64,000 nt of DNA, taken from positions 434,001 to 498,000 of the forward strand of contig NZ_CP138991.1 of assembly GCF_044594925.1 (NCBI RefSeq), read 5' to 3'. Each line of letters starts with the position of its first letter. Position 1 is the stretch's first letter. Origin of the DNA: Maribacter sp044594925 (GTDB lineage: Bacteria; Bacteroidota; Bacteroidia; Flavobacteriales; Flavobacteriaceae). This document shows positions 32,926 to 41,745 of the stretch, in pieces. The notes beneath the pieces were generated by a model. It saw nothing but the letters and a program-made list of their open reading frames with translations. It did not search any database and was not told where the DNA came from. The translations under genes were made by a program, and so were the position numbers.

Positions 32926-35439
32926 TTAGTGAGAAGGAGGACTTAAAATATCCAATACTTCTTGTGGTAATAACACTTTATCTATAACATGTACAATTCC
33001 GTTGCTTGCCATTACATCCGCAAGGGTTACGTTAGCATCAACAGCTGTTTTGTCTCTTATTTGAACACCATGGTTCAATATCGCAAATACAGATTCTCCT
33101 TGTACCGTTGGGATTTCTTGATGGTCTTGTAAATCTGTAGAAGCTACCGCAGCTCCTGCAACAACGTGATAGGTAAGTACTTTAGTTAGTAAAGCTTTTT
33201 CTTCATTCGTATCAAAATCTGCAAGACTATTAAAATCATCTCCAAGAGCATTCAGTAAATCAGCAAAAGCTGCATTTGTTGGAGCGAAAACAGTAAATGG
33301 TCCGTCACCACTAAGTACACCTACTAAGCCTGCATCTGCTTGAATTAAGGCATCTACCAATAAACTTAAGTCATCTACACTTTGTGCGGTCTCTACGATA
33401 TTTGGTACGGCAGGAGTCAATGCATCTAAAACTGCCTGTGGTAATAATACTTTGTCTATTACATGTACTACACCATTGCTAGCCTCAACATCAGCAATTA
33501 CTACTGCGGCATTTTCATCGGTAGCGTCTTCTACGTGTACGGTACCGTCTTTAATATTTATCGTTACATCCTCTCCTTGGAAGGTTGTAATGTTTTGGCC
33601 ATCGCTCAAATCAGTTGAGAAAGCAGCTGTTCCAGCTACAACATGATACGTTAATACGCTAACAAGAAGTGCTTTTTCTTCGTCAGTATCAAAATCTGAA
33701 AGACTATTAAAGTCATCTCCTAAGATATCTAGTAATTCTGCAAAAGCAGCATTTGTTGGTGCGAATACAGTAAATGGACCGTCACCACTCAATGTTTCCA
33801 CTAAACCAGCATCAGCTTGTCCTAATGCACCTACTAAAAGACTTAAATCATCAGTAGCTACGGCTATTTCAACAATAGTTTGTAAGCTCATTGCTGCCAA
33901 GGCATCCAAAACTTCCTGTGGTAAAAGAACTTTGTCTATTACATGTACAACACCGTTGCTAGCTTCTACATCAGCGAGAACTACCTGGGCATTTGTTTCT
34001 GTAGCGTCAGTAATGAATACGCCATCCTGAAGACTTACACCAACGTTTTCACCTTGGAAGGTTTCAATCATTTGTCCATCGCTTAAATCTGTAGAGAAAG
34101 CGGCCGTACCTGCAACTACGTGATACGTCAATACCTTAACAAGTAGTGCTTTTTCTTCCTCCGTGTCAAAATCCGCTAGGCTGTTGAAATCATCACCTAA
34201 AATATCCAATAAAGCTGCAAAAGCTGCATTAGTAGGAGCAAATACTGTAAATGGCCCGTCACCACTCAAAGTTTCAACTAGTCCAGCATCAGCCTGAACC
34301 AAAGCATCGACTAAAAGACTTAAATCGTCCGTAGCAACAGCTATATCAACGATGCTCTTTAATTGAAGACTAGCTACAAAATCAATAGCTGATTGTGGTA
34401 GTAAAACTTTGTCGATAGTATGTGCTACGCCATTTGAAGCCATAATATCCGTTGCTGTAATATTAGCATCGGTATCAGAAGCATCGCCAATTACAAAAGT
34501 GTCACCCGAAGCAATCACTTCTATAGAATTATTTGCAAGTGCTGTTGGTACGGCACCAGCGGCTAAATCTGCAGCTTTGACCTCGGCAGCAATAACGTGG
34601 TATAATAGGATGTCCTTTAACAAGGCCATTTCTTCCTCCGTGTCAAAATCGTCCAACCCATTATAATCATCTCCTAAAATATCTAAAAGTGCAACGAAAG
34701 CATCGTCAGTTGGTGCGAAAACTGTAAAAGGACCTTCACTGCTTAGGGTTGCAGCCAAATCTGCCTTGATAACAGCAGCTTCCAGAATAGATAGTGCTTC
34801 AGTTGCAACTACCACATCTACTAAAGTACCAGTCTCATTGGTCATTTCTCCTTCGTTCAAAGCATCGATGATAGCCTGTGGTACCATTACCTTATTAATT
34901 ACATGTACTACTCCGTTACTTGCTTCGACGTCGGCAATAATAACTTCAGCATCTACTTCTGTAGCATCCTGTATAAAAACGCCTCCTTCAAGATTTACCG
35001 TTAACTCTTCTCCTTGTACGGTTCCTAATTTTTGGCCTGCACTCAAGTCTGTAGATTTTGCGGCCACACCAGAAATAACGTGGTACGTAAGGATGGTAGT
35101 TAAAATAGCACGTTCCTCGTCCGTATCAAAATCTTCAAGTGAATCAAATCCGTCCAAAGAAGCTAATAAATTTGTAAAAGCGTCATTAGTAGGTGCGAAT
35201 ACGGTGAAAGGTCCGTCTCCGCTTAGAGTTTGTACTAAATCTGTTCCCTCAGAGTTATCTGCGGTAATCAAAGCCGAAACAAGTGCAGATAACGCTTCTT
35301 GTCCTTGAGCGGTTTCAACGATGTTTTTTGCATCAAGTGTTTTGGCGGTTTCCTCGGTTTCGTCTTTGTCACAGGACCAAGCCAAGAAAACTATTGCTAG
35401 CATTGCTAACAAACTTTTAATGGATACTACTTTTCTCAT
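32926..35439 (-). CDS. Lipoprotein with five FAS1 (fasciclin) domains
   Basis: An 837-residue lipoprotein with lipobox Cys23 (LAWSC), then acidic residues, as in surface-exposed Bacteroidota lipoproteins. Five FAS1 domains of about 159 residues follow from about residue 38. Each has the H1 motif GPFTVFAPTNAAF and the YH motif (TYHVVAG). FAS1 domains mediate adhesion between cells or to matrix. Domains 3, 4 and 5 are very similar even in DNA (repeat period about 477-480 bases), suggesting recent internal duplication. The Asp/Glu-rich composition gives a strongly acidic surface. It shares an upstream motif with the second fasciclin gene and probably its regulation. Confidence 0.93.
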   Translation of the reverse strand: MRKVVSIKSLLAMLAIVFLAWSCDKDETEETAKTLDAKNIVETAQGQEALSALVSALITADNSEGTDLVQTLSGDGPFTVFAPTNDAFTNLLASLDGFDSLEDFDTDEERAILTTILTYHVISGVAAKSTDLSAGQKLGTVQGEELTVNLEGGVFIQDATEVDAEVIIADVEASNGVVHVINKVMVPQAIIDALNEGEMTNETGTLVDVVVATEALSILEAAVIKADLAATLSSEGPFTVFAPTDDAFVALLDILGDDYNGLDDFDTEEEMALLKDILLYHVIAAEVKAADLAAGAVPTALANNSIEVIASGDTFVIGDASDTDANITATDIMASNGVAHTIDKVLLPQSAIDFVASLQLKSIVDIAVATDDLSLLVDALVQADAGLVETLSGDGPFTVFAPTNAAFAALLDILGDDFNSLADFDTEEEKALLVKVLTYHVVAGTAAFSTDLSDGQMIETFQGENVGVSLQDGVFITDATETNAQVVLADVEASNGVVHVIDKVLLPQEVLDALAAMSLQTIVEIAVATDDLSLLVGALGQADAGLVETLSGDGPFTVFAPTNAAFAELLDILGDDFNSLSDFDTDEEKALLVSVLTYHVVAGTAAFSTDLSDGQNITTFQGEDVTINIKDGTVHVEDATDENAAVVIADVEASNGVVHVIDKVLLPQAVLDALTPAVPNIVETAQSVDDLSLLVDALIQADAGLVGVLSGDGPFTVFAPTNAAFADLLNALGDDFNSLADFDTNEEKALLTKVLTYHVVAGAAVASTDLQDHQEIPTVQGESVFAILNHGVQIRDKTAVDANVTLADVMASNGIVHVIDKVLLPQEVLDILSPPSH
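33290..34730. repeat. Tandem repeats inside fasciclin gene 1
   Basis: Near-identical DNA blocks around the GPFTVFAPT codons recur near 33298, 33778 and 34255, spaced by 480 and 477 bases, with a weaker copy near 34730. They correspond to FAS1 domains 5, 4, 3 and 2. The similarity at codon level marks recent duplication and could allow copy-number change by recombination. Confidence 0.75.
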
Positions 35440-35638
35440 AATGTGTGTGTTTTAGATAAACTGTTTAATTAATTGTTTTTAAAATAGAACAGATAGTTAA
35501 GCTTGATAAAAACTATTTTCTTTGATAAATCAATAAGAATGTGGAGTCATAGTCTCAATGAATTGAATTTTGCTCACAAAGAATAGATTTTTATTGCTTT
35601 TTAGTGTTCTTTTTAACTAGAGTGTCAAAAGTAGAAAG

Positions 35639-35677
35639 GGTTGCTTTTGTTTATCTAATATTTTGAAAAGTTTAACA
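35639..35677 (-). promoter_or_regulatory. Shared fasciclin upstream motif, copy 1
   Basis: Read on the plus strand it is GGTTGCTTTTGTTTA, 12 variable bases, then AAAAGTTTAACA. The same two blocks with the same 12-base spacing occur at 37862-37900 upstream of the second fasciclin gene. On the minus strand it reads TGTTAAACTTTT-N12-TAAACAAAAGCAACC, laid out like a -35/-10 pair or an operator. It sits 200 bases upstream of the start codon. Confidence 0.6.
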
Positions 35678-35818
35678 AAAAAGTTAAACAAAACAACTAT
35701 TTGTAGGACTATACATCAAAAAAAGACTCATAATACAGGGCTTTGTTTAACCATAATGTTATAGGTGTAGTTTTCTTTTGAACTAATTGATAGAAGCCGG
35801 TTCTATCTATATAATAAA

Positions 35819-35841
35819 AAAAGCCGCTTTCGGCGGCTTTT
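35819..35841 (-). terminator. Terminator of fasciclin gene 2 (minus strand)
   Basis: AAAAGCCGC (35819-35827), loop TTTCG and GCGGCTTTT (35833-35841) form a 9-bp stem with an A-rich left flank (T tract on the minus strand). It lies just past the end of the gene at 35869 and may also work in the other direction. Confidence 0.85.
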
Positions 35842-35868
35842 TAGATTCTATAGAAATATGCTATATTA

Positions 35869-37764
35869 TTAGTTCGTTGTATCTGGAATCATAACTTTGT
35901 TCAAAACATGAATTACTCCATTATTAGCTTGCACATCTACGGCTATAATACCTATATCCGTCGCTCCAGAGCCATCGGTTACATCGGCGATATTGTCACC
36001 CGAACCTGGCAGGGTTATCGTAATTGCATCTCCCTCAAGCGTAGTTGCTGAAGTAGTTCCATCAGCGTTTAAATCACCTGACCTTACATTAGCGCCTCCT
36101 ACTACATGGTGTAATAAGACTTGTGTTAAAACTGCTTCTTCTGGAATTGCAGATAAGGCATCAAAGGCAGCATTAGTTGGTGCAAATACCGTAAAATCAG
36201 GATTTATATTATCCATATTTCCACCTTCTGTTCTTGATAGGATTCCTGCGAAATCAGTGTCTGGTGTTAATTCTGTTAAGGCACTTACCAAAGTTGTAAA
36301 ATTAGGGTCAGCTACGGCAAAAGTAACCACCGATGGCAAATCGATAACTGCATCAACGGCGTGGATTACGCCATTTGTGGCAATAACATCTGCAATGGCA
36401 ACGTTACTGGAACCATTTAAACTTACACCGTCATCCGTATTAACGTACATACTTAAATTGTCACCATCTGCGTTGGTACCTAAGGAACTAATATAGCTGT
36501 TGGACAATCCGGTTGAGACTGCTGCAGCCCCTTGTATTACATGATTAGATAATACGTTGTTAATATCGTTACCGTTCGGATTTGTAAACGCTGTAAAAGC
36601 AGCATTAACCGGGGCAAATACCGTGAATAGATCGTCAGCGCTAGATAATAAGGTAGTGAACGTTGTGTTTCCACCATCCGTTAAGGCGCCAACTAAAGAG
36701 GTCAATTCCGAATTAGCCAGAGCATGATCAACAATATTTGGAAGACCAATTACTGCGTCTATTATATGAACTACTCCGTTACTGGCTTTAATATCAGCTG
36801 TCGCAACGGTAGATACACCGTTTACTACTACGCCATCCGATACGTCTATGAACATACTAAGGTTTGCTCCGTCAGCACCAGCTGTTGAAAGTGATGAAAC
36901 ATATCCTGTGGATAAATCAGTAGACATATTCGTGCCGCTTACTACGTGGTTTAGTAATACTTGTGTTAAAACATCTACAGGAACATCTGCTAAAGTCGGG
37001 AAATTATTTGCCTCTAGAAATGCGGCAAAAGCATCGTCTGTTGGAGCGAAAACGGTAAAAGGTCCCGCACCAGCTAAAACGGTCGGTAAATCCCCATCAG
37101 CAGCTTGAAGCGCTGCAACTAGATTACTCAATGTTGGAGTAGCTATTGCTAAATCCGTGATAGAACTTAATAAAACACCTTCCAAAGCGTCTAATGCCGC
37201 TTGCGGTAGCAAAACTTTATCAATTACATGTACAATACCATTATTAGTGGTTACGTCTGCAGTAGTGACAAATGCCTTTTCTCCTGCTGCGTCTGTAAAT
37301 GAAGCACCGCCTTCAAGGCTAACGGTTAAATCTTCGCCTTGCGCCGTAGTAATCGTCAAACCTTCAGATAATTGGGAAGAAGGAACTGCAGCTCCACCAA
37401 CAACATGATATGTAAGTATTGTTGCTAGTAAATTTTGTAATTGGGCGTTGTTGAAATCGTCTAGGGAATCAAATCCATCTAAACGTGCGAGTAAAGCTGT
37501 AAATGCATCATTTGAAGGAGCCAATACCGTAAATGCGGCACCTTCCGTACTAAGCAATGTAATAAGGTCATTGTCGGCACTTTCATCCGCTTTGGCAAGT
37601 GCTGCTACCAAACTACTTAAGGCATTATTCGCCTGTGCAGTTTCAACAATGTTAGCACCAGGTAATATTTCCGGCTCTTGTTCGTCATCATCACTACAGG
37701 ATACTGCAAATATTAACAGGAAAGCACACAATGTAGATTTTAAAATTCTGGGTAATGTTTTCAT
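35869..37764 (-). CDS. Lipoprotein with four FAS1 (fasciclin) domains
   Basis: A 631-residue lipoprotein with lipobox Cys23 (FAVSC) and a following SDDDEQEPE stretch. Four FAS1 domains begin near residues 38, 200, 345 and 480; each starts with a NIV- or SIT-type helix and has an FTVFAP motif. The domains are more diverged from each other than those of the neighbouring five-domain protein. It is a probable cell-surface adhesin or matrix protein. It has its own terminator and the shared upstream motif at 37862-37900, so the two fasciclin genes are paralogues with parallel control rather than one operon. Confidence 0.93.
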   Translation of the reverse strand: MKTLPRILKSTLCAFLLIFAVSCSDDDEQEPEILPGANIVETAQANNALSSLVAALAKADESADNDLITLLSTEGAAFTVLAPSNDAFTALLARLDGFDSLDDFNNAQLQNLLATILTYHVVGGAAVPSSQLSEGLTITTAQGEDLTVSLEGGASFTDAAGEKAFVTTADVTTNNGIVHVIDKVLLPQAALDALEGVLLSSITDLAIATPTLSNLVAALQAADGDLPTVLAGAGPFTVFAPTDDAFAAFLEANNFPTLADVPVDVLTQVLLNHVVSGTNMSTDLSTGYVSSLSTAGADGANLSMFIDVSDGVVVNGVSTVATADIKASNGVVHIIDAVIGLPNIVDHALANSELTSLVGALTDGGNTTFTTLLSSADDLFTVFAPVNAAFTAFTNPNGNDINNVLSNHVIQGAAAVSTGLSNSYISSLGTNADGDNLSMYVNTDDGVSLNGSSNVAIADVIATNGVIHAVDAVIDLPSVVTFAVADPNFTTLVSALTELTPDTDFAGILSRTEGGNMDNINPDFTVFAPTNAAFDALSAIPEEAVLTQVLLHHVVGGANVRSGDLNADGTTSATTLEGDAITITLPGSGDNIADVTDGSGATDIGIIAVDVQANNGVIHVLNKVMIPDTTN

Positions 37765-37861
37765 AGTACTACGTTTTTAGGATTTAGATTATTATTGTTT
37801 AATGATTTAAAAACATAAATAAACAGTTTTTGTTTTAAGGAAGATGTTATAGTATTCTTAA

Positions 37862-37900
37862 GGTTGCTTTTGTTTAGTAAATTTTTACAAAAGTTTAACA
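37862..37900 (-). promoter_or_regulatory. Shared fasciclin upstream motif, copy 2
   Basis: GGTTGCTTTTGTTTA (37862-37876), a 12-base spacer and AAAAGTTTAACA (37889-37900) on the plus strand match copy 1 at all 27 block positions. The spacer sequence differs, which suggests that the blocks are under selection. It is 97 bases upstream of the start codon. Confidence 0.6.
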
Positions 37901-37927
37901 GATTAAAATTTAATGAGTTATTTTCTA

Positions 37928-38074
37928 ATGATATTGAGCACAAAAGAAATTACACAAAGTAGCCTTTGGTATTACCAATTAAGACAGTCAGGAGTAACTG
38001 TAAAAGCTATTGAAAGGAGTACACCGTTATCTCGGAGTTATAAAACGGCATATAAGGCCTATCATAGTTGGTAG
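37928..38074 (+). CDS. Possible 48-residue protein, unidentified
   Basis: An ATG at 37928 opens a 48-codon frame ending at TAG 38072. The product MILSTKEITQSSLWYYQLRQ continues with SGVTVKAIERSTPLSRSYKT and ends AYKAYHSW. It is basic and aromatic, has no signal peptide, and does not look like random A+T-rich translation. It is divergent from the fasciclin gene and ends 57 bases before mnmA. I recognise no family. It could be a chance frame. Confidence 0.4.
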   Translation: MILSTKEITQSSLWYYQLRQSGVTVKAIERSTPLSRSYKTAYKAYHSW

Positions 38075-38105
38075 ATGACACAGTTCTTTATGCACCGTAA
38101 TTTTG

Positions 38106-38113
38106 TATTTTTG
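38106..38113 (+). promoter_or_regulatory. Candidate mnmA promoter -7 element
   Basis: TATTTTTG at 38106-38113 matches TAnnTTTG, 18 bases before the mnmA ATG. The TTG at 38068-38070 is too far upstream to be its partner. Confidence 0.4.
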
Positions 38114-38131
38114 TACCGACAAATAAGGTAG

Positions 38132-39322
38132 ATGAAAAAAGTAGTTATTGGACTTTCCGGAGGAGTAGACTCTAGTGTTGCTGCATATCTTTTAAAGAAG
38201 CAGGGGTACGAGGTGATAGGCTTGTTCATGAAGAACTGGCATGATGATTCTGTCACCATATCCGAAGAATGTCCTTGGTTAGAGGATAGCAATGATGCGC
38301 TAATCGTTGCCGAGAAATTGGGTATTCCTTTTCAAACGGTAGATTTAAGTGCGCAGTATAAAGAGCGCATTGTAGATTATATGTTCAGGGAATATGAAAT
38401 GGGAAGAACTCCAAACCCAGATGTACTTTGTAATAGAGAAATTAAGTTTGATGTTTTTATGAATATTGCGCTGCAACTAGGAGCGGATTTCGTGGCTACA
38501 GGGCATTATTGTAGAAAGGGTATACTTAAAAATGAGGACGGCAGCGAAACGTATCAGTTATTATCAGGAAAGGATGACAACAAAGATCAATCTTATTTTT
38601 TATGTCAATTATCACAGGAGCAGTTATCAAAGACCTTGTTTCCTATTGGGGAATTGACCAAACCTCAGGTACGTGAAATAGCTGCTGAAATGAATTTAAT
38701 TACGGCTGATAAAAAAGACTCTCAAGGTCTCTGTTTTATTGGTAAGGTGCGCCTGCCAGAATTTTTGCAACAACAATTAAAACCAAAGAAAGGAAAAATA
38801 GTACAAGTCCCCGCAACTGTCGATGCCTATCAAAGAACAATTCCCAACTTTGAAAATAAGCAGGACGAATTGGCTTTTTACGCCCACAAGCCTCAATATC
38901 ATATAGAGGATGGTAAGGTGGTAGGAGAGCACCAAGGAGCGCATTATTTCACAAAAGGACAACGCAAGGGGCTTCATGTTGGGGGAACGAAAGAACCGTT
39001 GTTCGTAATTGAAACCGATGTAGCCGATAATGTCATTTATACCGGCGAGGGTAAATCGCATCCAGGTCTTTACAGACGAACCCTGTTTGTTAAGGATAAG
39101 GAGTTGCACTGGGTACGACCAGATTTAAAACTAGAAATAGATGGTTCCTTAGAAGTGATGGCCCGCATCAGGTACCGGCAGACTCTGCAGAAAGCCACTT
39201 TGTATAAAATAGAAGGCGGTCTTTATGTTGATTTTGAGCAAGATCAGTCCGCCATCCAAGAAGGTCAGTTTGTGGCTTGGTATATTAATGATGAGCTTAT
39301 CGGTTCTGGCGTAATATCATAA
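38132..39322 (+). CDS. mnmA: tRNA-specific 2-thiouridylase MnmA
   Basis: MnmA thiolates the wobble uridine (U34) of Lys, Glu and Gln tRNAs. The 396-residue protein has the PP-loop GLSGGVDSS at residues 7-15. The two catalytic cysteines are Cys100 in NPDVLCNREIKF and Cys201 in GLCFIGKV. ATGHYCR and the YFTKGQRKGLHVGG segment of the C-terminal domain complete the family signature. It is followed after 34 bases by the nitronate monooxygenase-like gene, probably in one transcript. Confidence 0.97.
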   Translation: MKKVVIGLSGGVDSSVAAYLLKKQGYEVIGLFMKNWHDDSVTISEECPWLEDSNDALIVAEKLGIPFQTVDLSAQYKERIVDYMFREYEMGRTPNPDVLCNREIKFDVFMNIALQLGADFVATGHYCRKGILKNEDGSETYQLLSGKDDNKDQSYFLCQLSQEQLSKTLFPIGELTKPQVREIAAEMNLITADKKDSQGLCFIGKVRLPEFLQQQLKPKKGKIVQVPATVDAYQRTIPNFENKQDELAFYAHKPQYHIEDGKVVGEHQGAHYFTKGQRKGLHVGGTKEPLFVIETDVADNVIYTGEGKSHPGLYRRTLFVKDKELHWVRPDLKLEIDGSLEVMARIRYRQTLQKATLYKIEGGLYVDFEQDQSAIQEGQFVAWYINDELIGSGVIS

Positions 39323-39356
39323 GCAGTTTTATTGGAAGAAATTTTAAGGGTGATAA

Positions 39357-40304
39357 ATGAAAAATAGAATTACCGAACTTTTCCAAATACAATATCCCAT
39401 TATCCAAGGTGGAATGATTTGGGCAAGTGGTTGGCGTTTAGCTTCTGCCGTGTCAAATGCTGGTGGTCTGGGCATAATAGGGGCGGGGAGTATGTACCCC
39501 GATGTATTACGGGAACATATTCAGAAATGTAAGCGAGCTACTGATAAGCCCTTTGCAGTAAACATACCCATGTTATATCCGGATATTGATAAATTGATGG
39601 AAATTATTGTAACCCAAGAGGTGAAAATTGTTTTCACATCAGCCGGAAACCCTAAAACGTGGACGGCCTTCTTAAAGGAGAACGGTATTACCGTAGTGCA
39701 TGTGGTAAGTAGTGTTAAATTTGCGCTCAAAGCACAGGATGCAGGTGTTGATGCCGTAGTTGCCGAGGGTTTTGAGGCCGGTGGGCATAACGGGCGCGAA
39801 GAAACTACCACAATGGTACTTATACCATCTGTGAAGGAAAGACTTCTTATACCCCTAATCGCTGCTGGTGGTATTGCATCCGGTAGGGCCATGTTGGCCG
39901 CAATGATACTTGGGGCTGATGCCGTGCAGGTAGGTAGCAGATTTGTAGCGAGTATAGAAGCTTCATCACATGCTAATTTTAAGCATGCCGTAGTAAATGC
40001 CAAAGAAGGCGATACGCACTTAACCCTAAAGGAACTGGCTCCAGTAAGACTTATCAAAAATCAATTTTATAACACGTTGCAATCAGCGTATGAAAAAGGT
40101 ACTTCTGTGGCGGAATTAAAACAACTACTTGGAAGAGCAAGAGCCAAGAAAGGGATGTTTGAGGGAGACCTTGATGAGGGCGAGTTAGAGATTGGACAAG
40201 TATCTGCTTTAATTCATGATATTAAACCAGCAGGTGAAATAGTACATGATATGATGGAGGAATACAAAGAAGCCATACGTGACACTGAAAAGCTAAGTCA
40301 CTAA
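39357..40304 (+). CDS. Nitronate monooxygenase-family FMN protein
   Basis: The 315-residue TIM-barrel flavoprotein is of the NMO/FabK type: PIIQGGMIWASG at the N-terminus, VVAEGFEAGGHNG in the centre, PLIAAGGIASG and GADAVQVGSRFVAS as the phosphate-binding end. The family holds nitronate monooxygenases and enoyl-ACP reductase FabK. The EAGGHNG signature is shared by both, so the reaction cannot be fixed here; FabK is a real alternative. It is cytoplasmic and likely co-transcribed with mnmA. Confidence 0.85.
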   Translation: MKNRITELFQIQYPIIQGGMIWASGWRLASAVSNAGGLGIIGAGSMYPDVLREHIQKCKRATDKPFAVNIPMLYPDIDKLMEIIVTQEVKIVFTSAGNPKTWTAFLKENGITVVHVVSSVKFALKAQDAGVDAVVAEGFEAGGHNGREETTTMVLIPSVKERLLIPLIAAGGIASGRAMLAAMILGADAVQVGSRFVASIEASSHANFKHAVVNAKEGDTHLTLKELAPVRLIKNQFYNTLQSAYEKGTSVAELKQLLGRARAKKGMFEGDLDEGELEIGQVSALIHDIKPAGEIVHDMMEEYKEAIRDTEKLSH

Positions 40305-40439
40305 TGGTATTGGTCAAGGATTTTTACTCCTCAAGCTTTTTATTAAATCAATAAGGAAATTATCACTATAATTTACTTAGCCTAAAAGCAATATGGAGCA
40401 GCCCCAATTTAAGTCATTTTTCTTTTTTTAACTTAATAG

Positions 40440-40447
40440 TATATTTG
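40440..40447 (+). promoter_or_regulatory. Candidate promoter -7 element for DUF1080 gene
   Basis: TATATTTG at 40440-40447 is a full TAnnTTTG match, 16 bases before the ATG at 40464. No TTG partner is evident. Confidence 0.4.
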
Positions 40448-40463
40448 AAGAAAATCAGTATTC

Positions 40464-41396
40464 ATGAAAAAGCTTTTCTTACTAGGTATTTTTATATTTT
40501 TCTTTGGTTCACTAACTATTTCAGCACAAGCAGGACATCCTTTAGAGGGTAAATGGAATTTAACCATACAGCAGGAGGGTAAAGAACTACCTTCTTGGTT
40601 AGAGATTAAGCATTCTGGAAACAACACCCTAATAGGCAGATTTACCTATGCTTTTGGAAGTGCAAGACCCATTGCTGAGGTAAAAAAATATGGGGATTTG
40701 TTTTACTTTTCAATACCCCCACAATGGGAGCCAGGTGCTGCAGATATGGAATTTCAAGGTAAAAAAGTAGGGCAGGAACTTAGGGGAACTATGGTGTATA
40801 CCGATGGAAACACCTATGAATGGACAGCAGTCGCTGCACCCAAATTGCCTACCGTAGCTAATCCTAAATTTGGTAAAACACAAAAGCTTTTTAATGGTAA
40901 AAATTTAGATGGCTGGGAAACTAATGACAATAACCAATGGGAGGTTATTGACGGTATTTTAACAAGTGCTAAACCGGGGATTAATCTCATTTCCAAAGAA
41001 AAATTTAAGGATTTTAAGCTGCATGCAGAATTTAGATATCCAAAGGGCAGCAATAGCGGGCTCTATCTTCGTGGTCGTTACGAAATTCAGATTGCAGATA
41101 ATAAGGGACTAGAGCCTTCGTCAATTTACTTTGGTGGGATATACGGACTACTTACCCCAAATACGAACATGGCAAAGGAAGCAGGAGAATGGCAGACTTA
41201 TGATATTACGCTTACAGGAAGAACGGTTACTATTGTAGCAAACGGTAAAACAATTATTTCTGAACAAAATATTCCGGGTATGACAGGAGGCGCACTAGAT
41301 AATAATGAAGCTGAGGCAGGACCAATTATGATTCAAGGCGACCACGGTCCTGTAGAATTTAAAAGCTTGGAAATAACACCGATCATAGACAAGTAA
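40464..41396 (+). CDS. DUF1080 (3-keto-disaccharide hydrolase-like) exported protein
   Basis: The 310-residue exported protein has signal peptide MKKLFLLGIFIFFFGSLTISAQA. Residues about 24-130 form a small beta domain of unknown type, with GKWNLTIQQEGKELPSW. The C-terminal DUF1080 domain (about 140-308) is concanavalin-like, with LFNGKNLDGWET, GSNSGLYLRGRYEIQI and QGDHGPVEFKSLEI. The domain is linked to glycan breakdown and includes 3-keto-glycoside hydrolases. A substrate cannot be assigned. It is a stand-alone gene. Confidence 0.88.
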   Translation: MKKLFLLGIFIFFFGSLTISAQAGHPLEGKWNLTIQQEGKELPSWLEIKHSGNNTLIGRFTYAFGSARPIAEVKKYGDLFYFSIPPQWEPGAADMEFQGKKVGQELRGTMVYTDGNTYEWTAVAAPKLPTVANPKFGKTQKLFNGKNLDGWETNDNNQWEVIDGILTSAKPGINLISKEKFKDFKLHAEFRYPKGSNSGLYLRGRYEIQIADNKGLEPSSIYFGGIYGLLTPNTNMAKEAGEWQTYDITLTGRTVTIVANGKTIISEQNIPGMTGGALDNNEAEAGPIMIQGDHGPVEFKSLEITPIIDK

Positions 41397-41437
41397 TCTA
41401 GTATTGATTAATGTTAAGATTTCATTTTCGGGAATTT

Positions 41438-41677
41438 TTAGGTAGGTTCATCGTTTTCAGAAGTTATCTTTAAAACTAGTGCTGTCGCTTTTTCTTCTTC
41501 ATCTCTATTGACATAAATATCAATATTACCTAACATGGAGGAGGCAAACCCTGCAAGACGTGCGGATTCTCCTTCATCCTTTACTATTGGAGCGATTCCT
41601 AGTTTCAAAAGAGCTTCTTGTATTCGCTTTCCAATAAGCGCACTGCCACTATAAATTTTTATATAGTCTGAATCCAT
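41438..41677 (-). CDS. DUF2007 family protein
   Basis: A 79-residue protein resembling DUF2007, a ferredoxin-like fold with KIYSGSALIGKRIQEALLKLGI and the IDIYVNRDEEEKA strand. It is probably a small regulatory or binding module; no activity is known. It is downstream of the SCO1 gene on the same strand, after a 68-base gap. Confidence 0.8.
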   Translation of the reverse strand: MDSDYIKIYSGSALIGKRIQEALLKLGIAPIVKDEGESARLAGFASSMLGNIDIYVNRDEEEKATALVLKITSENDEPT

Positions 41678-41745
41678 ATTTCTTGATTTAATAGTTCTTT
41701 GAATCTTTAAAGGAAGTTACTGATTATTTTGCATTGCTCGTGTAG

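Larger units (their letters stand above)
35440..35868. other. Gap between the two fasciclin genes
   Basis: This 429-base stretch carries the promoter-type motif of fasciclin gene 1 (35639-35677), an adjoining GTTTAAC/GTTAAAC inverted repeat (35670-35689) and the terminator of the other fasciclin gene (35819-35841). The 200 bases between the motif and the ATG would form a long leader. No gene was found. Confidence 0.6.

Noticed and set aside
34766..35308. Long plus-strand frames opposite fasciclin gene 1 (also 33452, 34409)
   Set aside because: They are mirror frames of a repetitive, acidic coding sequence; Ser/Thr/Ala-rich and without domain signatures.
35993..36496. Plus-strand frame of 167 codons opposite fasciclin gene 2
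   Set aside because: Antisense shadow of the FAS1 coding region, with low-complexity composition.
39521..40057. 178-codon minus-strand frame inside the nitronate monooxygenase-like gene
   Set aside because: The plus-strand gene is clearly coding with intact family motifs; the antisense frame is Ser/Ala/Thr-rich noise.
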